NCBI GenBank assembly: GCA_013349435.1
Contig: DUZQ01000012.1
Span: forward strand, 1 to 50,389
DNA length: 50,389 nt
Source: Planctomycetota bacterium
Lineage (GTDB): Bacteria; Planctomycetota; Phycisphaerae; Sedimentisphaerales; Anaerohalosphaeraceae
Reading direction: 5' to 3'
In this document: one piece after another, positions 44,012-50,389 of the stretch
How the letters are laid out: each line of letters opens with the position of its first letter
Position numbering within the stretch: position 1 is the stretch's first letter
The notes under the pieces: generated by a model
The model's input: the letters and a program-made list of their open reading frames with translations, nothing else
The model's database searches: none
What the model was told of the DNA's origin: nothing
Translations under genes and position numbers: made by a program

Positions 44012-44426
44012 GAATGAGTCCGGGTCTGTAAGAACAAAGACGATTGTAAAGACCCTTATAGGCGTCGTTGTCATAGGCGGCGGCATAGGATACTTTATGT
44101 ACCAGGCAATGCGGTCTTCGTGGTCGTACTATTATTCGGTGGACGAATTCTCTGCCCGCAGCTCCGAGGTCGGCAATGCTTCTGTGCGAATCGCCGGCAG
44201 AGTCAAAGAGGGCACCGTTGCCCGTCAATTTCAGCAGATGCGGCTCAGCTTTATTCTGGCTGGTTCCAAAAGCACTGTGCCCGTATCGTATAAGGGTGTC
44301 GTCCCGGACAATTTTGCCGAGGGGATTGAGGTGGTCGTTGAGGGTCGTCTCGATAAAGCCGGCCTTTTTCAGGCAGACAGACTTATGACCAGATGTGAAT
44401 CGAAGTATAAGGCAAAGGTGAAATAG
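43998..44426 (+). CDS. ccmE: CcmE, heme chaperone of the Cys-type
   Basis: 142 residues from ATG 43998, with AGAGG upstream. One N-terminal membrane anchor (about 16-34) and a beta-barrel OB domain (VRIAGRVKEGTVARQF, SVPVSYKG-like, VVVEGRLD). In the common form heme is bound covalently by the His of HDENYxPPE; here the same place reads LMTRCESKYKAK, i.e. Cys133-x3-Tyr137. This Cys-x3-Tyr variant is known from some sulfate reducers and archaea whose Ccm systems lack CcmG/H. It starts inside the end of the prenyl-synthase gene and is four bases from ccmF. Confidence 0.9.
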   Translation: MQNFKNESGSVRTKTIVKTLIGVVVIGGGIGYFMYQAMRSSWSYYYSVDEFSARSSEVGNASVRIAGRVKEGTVARQFQQMRLSFILAGSKSTVPVSYKGVVPDNFAEGIEVVVEGRLDKAGLFQADRLMTRCESKYKAKVK

Positions 44427-44429
44427 GCT

Positions 44430-46409
44430 ATGGCTGAATTAGGACGATTTGCCCTGCTTTTGTGCCTGTTCCTGAGCGGATATGCCATATTGGCCGACCT
44501 GCTCGGTTCCTGGCGAAAGGACAACGGCCTGCTTGACAGCGGACGTAATGCCACCGTTGCGTGTCTCGGGTGCCTCACGATTGCAATGGCCGTTTTGTTT
44601 ATTGTTCTTGTTCGAGGCGACTTCAGTATCAAATATGTAGTAAGCCACACTTCAAAGGCCCTTCCGCTTGCATATAAGCTTAGCGCGCTTTGGGCGGGGG
44701 CAGCCGGTTCGTTGCTTTTGTGGTTATGGTTACAGGTCGGCTTTGTAGTGGTTGCTTTTTGCAGATGCCGGCCGCAGGAAAAGGTCTTCGGCGGCGGCGC
44801 ACGTGCGGTTGCAAATCTGGTGAGCGTGTATTTTCTGCTGGTTATGGTCATCGACAAGAATCCTTTTGACGTCTATGTTGCGGCGTCTGCCGATGGAGCG
44901 GGTCTTAATCCTCTTTTGCAGCACCCGGCAATGATTCTGCATCCGCCGACACTTTTTCTCGGCTATGCCGCCTTTGTGGTTCCCTTTGCCTGGGCAATCA
45001 CTACATTGGGATATCGCCGGTCGGATGTTTCTGTGCCGCTTTTCAGGCAGGCTAACAACTGGATACTCCGGGCCTGGCTTTTCCTGACGGTGGGAATAGT
45101 GCTCGGCTCCTGGTGGGCTTATGAGGAGCTTGGATGGGGGGGGTACTGGGCGTGGGATCCCGTGGAGAACTCTTCGTTGCTTCCGTGGCTTACCGCCACC
45201 GCGCTGCTTCATAGCTGCAGAACCTATAAGGCTCAAAGCCCCACCGCAGGATGGGTGAAGGTATTGAGCCTGCTCACTTTTAGTTTGTGTATATTCGGGA
45301 CCTTTCTGACCAGATACGGACTTGTCTCAAGCGTGCACGCATTTGACGAGGCGGGACTTGGACTTTTGTTCATTATTTTACTGGTTCATATATGGATTAT
45401 AGCCCTGGGTTTTGCATTATACCGACGGCTACGTTACGGAATCAGCAAATCCGCTTCGGCGTGGCGGGGTGTCAGGTTTATAATATATAATAACTGGCTG
45501 ATGATAATTATAACCCTTGTTATATTCGTCGGGACGTTGTTTCCCTTTTTGAGCGGTCTTTTCACCGACAAAAAGATTACTCTTCAGCCCGAATACTTTA
45601 CCAAAATCACCTCTCCCGGAGGTTTATTGATTTTGCTTTTCATCGGTGTGTGCCCTTATCTTCTGAGGTTCGGTATTACACTCGGCCGGCGTACAATCGG
45701 CGCGGTTATTGTGATAACGGCAGCGGTGGTTGCAGGATTTGCTACAGGCGGCTATGCGGTTCCGTGTTTTATTATCTGTGGCTTTGCTCTGCTGAATCTT
45801 GTTGCGGATGTTGTCGGCTATGAAATGAAGCCGGCTGAAGGTGGAAACAAACGGACTTTTAATCGCAGGGGATTGCGCTGGTACGGGTCGAGACTGGTCC
45901 ACTTTGGTGTACTGTTAATGTTTGTGGGTATTGCAGGTTCCGGCGCCTACGGCACCGAAGAACAAAGGGTCTTGCAGCCGGGCGGCACCGTAGCGATTGG
46001 CAGGTTCAAAATAGTATATAATGACCTCACTGCCGACCACGGACCTAATTTTACGGCCGCCAAGGCGCATATTTCCGTTTATGAAAATCCCGGTCCCGAG
46101 GCGACAATTAATGATAACAAGCCGAATGTGCCCGCGAACGCCGGCAAATTGATTGACAAGCTCACCCCATCCAGGGCCGTTTACACTGCCAGGGGCACTG
46201 CTGTCAGCGAAGTGGATATCCGAAGGACCTTGGGCCAGGATTTGTACCTGGCTCTTACCGACCTTGACAGCCGCAGCAAAATGATAAATCTCAGAATCCT
46301 TGTCAAACCGTTAATAAACTGGATTTGGATAGGCGGTGCCGTTATGATTCTGGGGGTGATGCTTGTCCTGATATCCCGCTACAAACCAAAAGTGATAACC
46401 GGGGATTAA
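44430..46409 (+). CDS. ccmF: CcmF, cytochrome c heme lyase core subunit
   Basis: 659 residues with about 14 membrane segments. The heme-handling WWD motif is GWGGYWAWDPVENSS, followed by LLPWLTATALLHS. HPPTLFLGYAAFVVPFAWAI and GIVLGSWWAYEELG, with conserved His residues for the heme ligands, are also present, and the periplasmic C-terminal domain ends with a last membrane helix. It ligates heme delivered by CcmE to apocytochrome c CxxCH sites. The gene immediately follows ccmE. No ccmH or ccmG homologue follows. Confidence 0.96.
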   Translation: MAELGRFALLLCLFLSGYAILADLLGSWRKDNGLLDSGRNATVACLGCLTIAMAVLFIVLVRGDFSIKYVVSHTSKALPLAYKLSALWAGAAGSLLLWLWLQVGFVVVAFCRCRPQEKVFGGGARAVANLVSVYFLLVMVIDKNPFDVYVAASADGAGLNPLLQHPAMILHPPTLFLGYAAFVVPFAWAITTLGYRRSDVSVPLFRQANNWILRAWLFLTVGIVLGSWWAYEELGWGGYWAWDPVENSSLLPWLTATALLHSCRTYKAQSPTAGWVKVLSLLTFSLCIFGTFLTRYGLVSSVHAFDEAGLGLLFIILLVHIWIIALGFALYRRLRYGISKSASAWRGVRFIIYNNWLMIIITLVIFVGTLFPFLSGLFTDKKITLQPEYFTKITSPGGLLILLFIGVCPYLLRFGITLGRRTIGAVIVITAAVVAGFATGGYAVPCFIICGFALLNLVADVVGYEMKPAEGGNKRTFNRRGLRWYGSRLVHFGVLLMFVGIAGSGAYGTEEQRVLQPGGTVAIGRFKIVYNDLTADHGPNFTAAKAHISVYENPGPEATINDNKPNVPANAGKLIDKLTPSRAVYTARGTAVSEVDIRRTLGQDLYLALTDLDSRSKMINLRILVKPLINWIWIGGAVMILGVMLVLISRYKPKVITGD

Positions 46410-46422
46410 CTGAGGATGTAAA

Positions 46423-46512
46423 ATGGAAAATATCAAATGGCTCCTGTTGGCCGGGTGCGTGTTATTCGTCGTCTGGCCGCTCTTTTACAAGAGAACCGAC
46501 AAATCTGAATGA
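46423..46512 (+). CDS. 29-residue membrane microprotein in the ccm operon
   Basis: MENIKWLLLAGCVLFVVWPL followed by FYKRTDKSE: one membrane helix with a basic cytoplasmic tail. GAGG lies seven bases before the ATG. The gene is 13 bases after ccmF and 15 before the next gene. The length and single-helix plan resemble CcmD, but another CcmD-like frame follows ccmC. It could be an accessory of CcmF. Too short to assign. Confidence 0.55.
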   Translation: MENIKWLLLAGCVLFVVWPLFYKRTDKSE

Positions 46513-46527
46513 ATTGGGAAAAATATT

Positions 46528-47535
46528 GTGAAGTTCTCCTTTTTTTCGCTTTTTGCAATAGCACTTTTGCCGACACTTGTGGTTTCTGTATGTAAGGGAC
46601 AGGCTCCTTCCGAAGATTCGGTTGTTACACTGGTTGTGAAGGTAAATAACGGTACGGCTCAGGGTAAATCCGTCACCGGCGACCCGGTCTTCGTCGAAAT
46701 ACATCAACACGAAAAGTTGACGGCCACATTCGAAGGCAGGGTTGATTCAACCGGACAGGCTGTTTTGGAAAATGTCCCTGCAACAGAGCACACAGTCGCT
46801 GTTCCATTTGCAAGTCACAGCAACATGATGTACACAGGTTTTCCTGTTAGGCTGACCCCCGACAAAGATACTCACATAGCAAAAGTAATGGTATATGACA
46901 TATCCGGGGACAATTCAAAATTATCGGTAGGAATGCATCATTTTATCATCAGGGCCGAGACCGATTCGCTCTTGATAACCGAGTATATGCAACTGAATAA
47001 TCCTACCGACAAGGCGATAATATCGCAAGAAAGAGATGCCCGGGATTTGCCCGTCGTCTTTAAAATTTCCCTGCCCCCGGGATTCGGCAATCTAAGGTTT
47101 CTAAGCTATTTCCAGTCCCCGGCCGTTGTCGTAACAAAGGACGGTTTCTATGATACAATGGCGACCCCTCCGGGCGATAACCAACAGGCGGCCTTTTCAT
47201 ATACGCTTGATGTCGATTCGGAGACTATGAAAATTTCCAAAAAGATTTCCTTACCGACCTCCGAATTCGCAATTTTTTCTCAGTTGGGCGCCGGCAAAAT
47301 TTCGGGTCTGGGTCCGGCAAAAGGTTCCAGAGCTATGTCGGACGGGACTTCAGCCGAGTATTTTGCTTTTTCAGGGCTTAATTCGGGTGATACAATAAAT
47401 TTTCAGGTAACGGGATTTAATGTTATAAAGTCCCAACGGGACTTGTGGATTATTATCGGTGCGGTATTCGCAGTCGCAGCGGCGGGGGCCGTTGTCAGAG
47501 CGTCCCTCAAAAAAAAGCAAACTTCGGTTGAATAA
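46528..47535 (+). CDS. Unassigned extracytoplasmic, membrane-anchored protein inside the ccm operon
   Basis: 335 residues from a GTG at 46528 with a weak ribosome binding site. Signal peptide at about 1-24 (FFSLFAIALLPTLVVSVCKG), a beta-rich periplasmic domain (about 30-300), then a C-terminal membrane helix (WIIIGAVFAVAAAGAVV) and a Lys-rich end. The first part (VDSTGQAVLENVPATEHTV) looks like a carboxypeptidase-regulatory or transthyretin-like fold; several His/Met residues (EIHQHEKL, SVGMHHFII) may bind metal. I do not recognise the family. It occupies the position where ccmG/ccmH would stand in other bacteria, so it could be a substitute component or an apocytochrome-handling factor (inference). 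Confidence 0.6.
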   Translation: MKFSFFSLFAIALLPTLVVSVCKGQAPSEDSVVTLVVKVNNGTAQGKSVTGDPVFVEIHQHEKLTATFEGRVDSTGQAVLENVPATEHTVAVPFASHSNMMYTGFPVRLTPDKDTHIAKVMVYDISGDNSKLSVGMHHFIIRAETDSLLITEYMQLNNPTDKAIISQERDARDLPVVFKISLPPGFGNLRFLSYFQSPAVVVTKDGFYDTMATPPGDNQQAAFSYTLDVDSETMKISKKISLPTSEFAIFSQLGAGKISGLGPAKGSRAMSDGTSAEYFAFSGLNSGDTINFQVTGFNVIKSQRDLWIIIGAVFAVAAAGAVVRASLKKKQTSVE

Positions 47536-47550
47536 ATCGGCGGCAATGCA

Positions 47551-48267
47551 GTGAATGACATCGCAATACATATTGATTCGGTGAGTAAGGCTTTTGGAGC
47601 AAGGCCGGTCCTTAAAGACATCAGTTTTACTGTGTGTAATCGTCAGTCGGTTCTGCTTTGCGGCGTCAACGGCGCGGGTAAGAGCACATTGATTAACATA
47701 ATCTCCGGCCTGCTTCAGCCGGACCGCGGTTCGGTCGGCCTGCTGGGCTGCAACATAGACAAATACCCCCAGCGGGCAAAGTGTCAATTGGGCGTTATTT
47801 TGCACAAACCAATGGTTTACCCCGAGCTTACCGTGACTGAAAATCTTTCGTTCTTCGCCAACCTTTATGGTGTGAACAAATCCCGGGACCGAATCAACGA
47901 GCTTCTGGAAGAAGTCGGGATTTGGCCTTACAGATATGACAGGGCTGGCATTTTGTCCCACGGCCTGCTTCAGCGGTTGGCGATAGCCCGCGCTCTGGTA
48001 CACAGACCCGGAATACTGTTGGCTGACGAGCCTTTCGCCGGTCTGGATATCGAAGCATGTGAACATCTTATTTCCATCCTGAATAATTTCGTCGATAATT
48101 CAGGTGCCGTTTTTATGACTTCTCACAACACACACATTGGCTTGCGTTGTTGCAGTCGAGCGATGGTGCTGAATAAGGCAAAACTGATTTTTGACGCCGA
48201 TGTTGACGATATCGATGCCGATTGTTTCTCGAAAGATTTCGTATCTTATGCCGGAGGTGCCGGGTGA
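47551..48267 (+). CDS. ccmA: CcmA, ABC transporter ATPase of cytochrome c maturation
   Basis: 238 residues from a GTG at 47551. Walker A GVNGAGKST, Q-loop region HKPMVYPELTVTENL, Walker B GILLADEPFAGLD and H-loop TSHNTH are present. The ABC signature is LSHGLLQRLAIARAL instead of LSGGQ; CcmA proteins often have a variant signature. With CcmB (and CcmC/D) it powers release of holo-CcmE. It starts 15 bases after the unassigned gene and overlaps ccmB (GTGA). Confidence 0.92.
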   Translation: MNDIAIHIDSVSKAFGARPVLKDISFTVCNRQSVLLCGVNGAGKSTLINIISGLLQPDRGSVGLLGCNIDKYPQRAKCQLGVILHKPMVYPELTVTENLSFFANLYGVNKSRDRINELLEEVGIWPYRYDRAGILSHGLLQRLAIARALVHRPGILLADEPFAGLDIEACEHLISILNNFVDNSGAVFMTSHNTHIGLRCCSRAMVLNKAKLIFDADVDDIDADCFSKDFVSYAGGAG

Positions 48268-48977
48268 AGTATTTTCTGCTCAGCTTCAAGGCTGTCTTCA
48301 TCAAGGATGTTATAACCGAACTTCGGGCAAGGCAGGTCCTGCCGACAATGATTGTCCTCGGCGTGCTCATAGTCTGGATTTTGCGCACGGCGGCGGAGGC
48401 TGTGTCGGGGGGCGCTCTTATAGTTGGGCCGGTGTCGCTTTGGCTTGGCGTCCTTTTTGCCGGGCTTTTGGCGCAGGAAAGGTCGTTCGCAGCCGAACAG
48501 GAGCAGAACTGTATCTGCGGTTTGCTGCTTGCGCCGGTTGACGAAGGGACAATCTACCTGTCGAAGCTTTTGGTAAATATCGTGATGCTGTGTATCTTTG
48601 AACTTATTTTGGTGCCGGTTGTTATAGCCGCTTTTCGCCTCAATGTCTCGGGGCGCTGGCTTGCGCTGGTGGGCTTTTTGCTGTTGGGCAATGTGGCGAT
48701 ATCCAGCGTGGGAACGCTGTTCTCTGCGATAGTGCAGCTTACCCGCACCCGCGGCTCACTGTTGAGTGTACTCGTTCTGGTAATACTGATGCCGATGATG
48801 ATTCCCGCCACGTTCGCATTGCTGGCGATATTCAACAGCATCGGTGACGAGCTTGCAGGCACGGGCGCTTTGGCTTATGTCGGCAGCATCAGGGCGGCGG
48901 CGGGATACCTGGTAGTATTTGATGCCGTGTTTGTCGTGGTCTGCTGGTTGTTGTTTTCTTTCGCGATAAAGGAGTAA
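48264..48977 (+). CDS. ccmB: CcmB, membrane subunit of the Ccm ABC transporter
   Basis: 237 residues from GTG 48264 (GGAGGTGCCGG upstream), overlapping ccmA by four bases. Six membrane segments. Recognisable CcmB features: FIKDVITELRARQVLPTMIV at the start, LLAQERSFAAEQEQNCICGLLLAPVD and IYLSKLLVNIVMLCIFELI in the middle. It forms the membrane half of the CcmAB transporter. Five bases separate it from ccmC. Confidence 0.94.
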   Translation: MKYFLLSFKAVFIKDVITELRARQVLPTMIVLGVLIVWILRTAAEAVSGGALIVGPVSLWLGVLFAGLLAQERSFAAEQEQNCICGLLLAPVDEGTIYLSKLLVNIVMLCIFELILVPVVIAAFRLNVSGRWLALVGFLLLGNVAISSVGTLFSAIVQLTRTRGSLLSVLVLVILMPMMIPATFALLAIFNSIGDELAGTGALAYVGSIRAAAGYLVVFDAVFVVVCWLLFSFAIKE

Positions 48978-48982
48978 AAGTA

Positions 48983-49639
48983 ATGCGGAAGCTTTTGCTT
49001 ATAGTTACGTTTATTCTGACGCTCGCTTCGATTTGGATTGCCCTGACGCTCGGCGCGGTCGAAGGTCCCACTGCAAATCCCGAATCGCCCGTTCGCAATA
49101 TTGTGTACATCCATGTGCCGGGTTCTATTTGTGCACTGTTTTGCTTTGTGGTGCTGCTGACAGGTTCGGTCGGCTACCTTGTTACTTCGAGGCCGAAATG
49201 GGACATTTTGGCCGCAGCTTCCGCCGAGGCGGGCACAATCTTTGCCGCAATCTCAAACGTTACCGGCTCGGTATTCTCACGTGCCGAATGGAATATCTGG
49301 TGGACCCCAAGCCCACGACTGATTTCGGCGGCAATCCTGTTATTGCTGTATATCGTGTATCTGATTCTCAGGTCGAGTCTGGCCGCTTCGCCCCGCCGCA
49401 AGGCACGTATTTGTGCGGTTTTTGGAATAGTAGCGTTTATAGATGTTCCGATGGTAATAATAAGTGCGCGTTTTATACCTGATATTCACAGACCCGACTT
49501 CAGCTTCAGTTCTTCCTGGCAAAGCGCCGCTTTTGTTTTAAGTGTGGCCGCAATGATGCTTCTCGGCGCGGTTATGATAAGCTTCAAAGCCGATATTCTC
49601 AGGATTAAGAACCGATTGGACGAACAGAGTTTTTCTTAA
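48983..49639 (+). CDS. ccmC: CcmC-like heme delivery protein
   Basis: 218 residues, six membrane segments. IVYIHVPGSICALFCF corresponds to the conserved YIHVP motif of CcmC, and RAEWNIWWTPSPRLIS to the Trp-rich WWD-type heme site (the standard form is WGxWWxWDxRLT, so this copy lacks the Asp). IDVPMVIISARFIPDIH corresponds to the distal His region. It moves heme onto CcmE. The gene follows ccmB in a tight operon. Confidence 0.9.
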   Translation: MRKLLLIVTFILTLASIWIALTLGAVEGPTANPESPVRNIVYIHVPGSICALFCFVVLLTGSVGYLVTSRPKWDILAAASAEAGTIFAAISNVTGSVFSRAEWNIWWTPSPRLISAAILLLLYIVYLILRSSLAASPRRKARICAVFGIVAFIDVPMVIISARFIPDIHRPDFSFSSSWQSAAFVLSVAAMMLLGAVMISFKADILRIKNRLDEQSFS

Positions 49640-49651
49640 TGGAGGTATATT

Positions 49652-49771
49652 GTGTTTTATCTGTGTCTTTCGTTTTCGCTGTCTTGGCTGATAATCTTTG
49701 TTTATTTGTTTATTCTTGACAGACAAATAAAAGATGTCGCCAGAAGGCTCGATGCTCGCTCGGAACGTTAG
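49652..49771 (+). CDS. ccmD: CcmD-like microprotein
   Basis: 39 residues from a GTG at 49652, with GGAGG six bases upstream, 12 bases after ccmC. Sequence plan: short hydrophobic helix (SLSWLIIFVYLFILDRQ) followed by a basic tail (DVARRLDARSER), which is the topology and size of CcmD, a small protein that helps release holo-CcmE from CcmABC. Similarity is in shape and place, not in a conserved motif. Confidence 0.65.
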   Translation: MFYLCLSFSLSWLIIFVYLFILDRQIKDVARRLDARSER

Positions 49772-49975
49772 AAAATGCTCACAGTTCAAAATGTCCCTTG
49801 GCTTGCGGGTAAGTATTGTATAACAATAGGTTGTAAGCCTAATACCGGGAATTTTTACAAATCTGTACTTATTTTCTGAAAAAGGTTTCTGGCCCCTTGA
49901 ATCAGCCATTATTGTTTTTGCAGTTCTTTTAGCCCAACTTTCGCAGTAAGGAAAAAGTAAATATAAAAATGACAG

Positions 49976-50106
49976 TGCTCTGTAGAAAACATTATTATTG
50001 TCATTACGAGGCCTGCGAAGCGGGCTGAGGCAATCTTGATTTTCAAGACATAAAATTGCTTCGCTTCGTTCGCAATGACCTGAGGGAGTATCCTTTCAAC
50101 AGAGCA
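49976..50106. repeat. Outer inverted repeat TGCTCTGTAGAAA / TTTCAACAGAGCA around element 1
   Basis: 13-base arms at 49976-49988 and 50094-50106 match at 12 of 13 positions and enclose element 1 at similar distances. A third copy, TTTCAACAGAGCA, lies at 50246-50258 after element 2. The nested symmetry suggests a composite repeat unit rather than chance. Confidence 0.65.
50000..50079. repeat. Palindromic intergenic element 1 (GTCATT...AATGAC ends)
   Basis: Ends GTCATTACGAG and TTCGCAATGAC are imperfect inverted copies, with inner GAAGC / GCTTCG complementary parts. This TCATTxCGA...GCTTCGCTTCGTTCGCAATGA layout is like short repeats scattered between genes in many bacteria (REP or miniature inverted-repeat type). 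Confidence 0.7.
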
Positions 50107-50141
50107 TTTTAATCTTTGATTTTACTGTCGTAAAAGCGTTC

Positions 50142-50233
50142 TGTCATGCCGAACGAAGCGAAGCAACCGGCCTAAAATTTAAGATAATATATCAATTTGA
50201 AGCAAGAGATTCTTCACTTCGTTCAGAATGACA
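50142..50233. repeat. Palindromic intergenic element 2, related to element 1
   Basis: Inverted ends TGTCATGCCGAACGAAGC... and ...CTTCGTTCAGAATGACA match at about 18 of 22 positions. Same family as element 1 (shared CGAACGAAGCGAAGCAA core), so at least two copies lie in tandem. Confidence 0.75.
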
Positions 50234-50389
50234 ATTTTCAGACCTTTTCAACAGAGCAATTTGATATTTTGTAACCGTTCACAGAAAATTTTTACAAAAA
50301 GTTTAAAATGTTAAAATAGGCAATTTGCGCTTTTGTTTGCGCTGTGGTAAAAACAGCGTATGCAAAACAAAAATGACATTGTCAAGCAA

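Larger units (their letters stand above)
49772..50389. other. Non-coding end region with palindromic repeats
   Basis: About 620 bases after the ccm operon with no credible gene. 49772-49970 shows no structure I can name. 49976-50258 holds two imperfect palindromes and three copies of a 13-base motif (see separate entries). The last 130 bases are AT-rich; on the minus strand TTGACA occurs at the very end, possibly a promoter with its gene outside the window. Confidence 0.6.

Noticed and set aside
1-50389. tRNA, rRNA, riboswitches, phage attachment sites or CRISPR arrays
   Set aside because: I looked along both strands and saw no cloverleaf, rRNA or known riboswitch core that I could support by eye. 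A covariance-model scan would be needed to exclude small RNAs.

Overview
The window comes from a bacterium with a double membrane. It encodes an outer-membrane two-partner secretion exporter, a type VI secretion system (T6SS), a Na+-translocating NADH:quinone reductase (NQR) and a Ccm-type cytochrome c maturation system. Base composition is moderate (near 50% GC by eye), GTG and TTG starts are common, and genes are packed in operons with GGAGG-type ribosome binding sites. The TagF variant, the ferredoxin-bearing NqrA and the reduced Ccm set would fit a planctomycete-like anaerobe (for example Phycisphaerae). That placement is inference; no marker gene here settles it.

Layout. (1) 1-5360, minus strand: a TpsB exporter followed by its huge TpsA adhesin, which runs off the left edge. 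(2) 5855-21796, minus strand: the main T6SS operon in transcription order tssA, tssB, tssC, hcp, tagJ, tssE, tssF, tssG, then a TagH-C-terminal-like gene, tssK, tssL, tssM, tagF. A second promoter probably lies before the TagH-like gene. (3) 22354-25485, plus strand: a zinc-ribbon/HTH-like small protein, an astacin-like metallopeptidase without signal peptide, and an NPPY methyltransferase. (4) 25919-34595, plus strand: clpV, then a vgrG cargo module (vgrG, DUF4123 adaptor, an internally duplicated protein, a zinc-metallopeptidase effector candidate, a lipoprotein that may be its immunity protein, PAAR). (5) 34778-35114: a frameshifted transposase remnant marking the edge of the island. (6) 35224-49771, plus strand: a dense bioenergetic run of hemX/ccsA-like, hemA, nqrABCDEF, a polyprenyl diphosphate synthase, ccmE, ccmF, two unassigned membrane genes, ccmA, ccmB, ccmC and a ccmD-like microprotein. 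(7) 49772-50389: non-coding DNA holding palindromic repeat elements.

How the parts work together. The T6SS has all sheath, baseplate, tube and tip parts (TssA-I, K, L, M, PAAR) but no recognisable TssJ lipoprotein. The vgrG arm looks like a complete effector-delivery cassette: spike, adaptor, toxin, immunity, PAAR tip. The right half builds heme (HemA), a quinone precursor (polyprenyl diphosphate), a sodium-pumping NADH dehydrogenase and c-type cytochromes, so it reads as one respiratory-chain assembly region.

The strongest points for follow-up are the metallopeptidase/lipoprotein pair, in which the lipoprotein gene carries two well-placed start sites; the NqrA that retains two RnfC-like [4Fe-4S] motifs; and a Ccm system in which CcmE carries Cys-x3-Tyr instead of the heme-binding His and no ccmG/H is present nearby.
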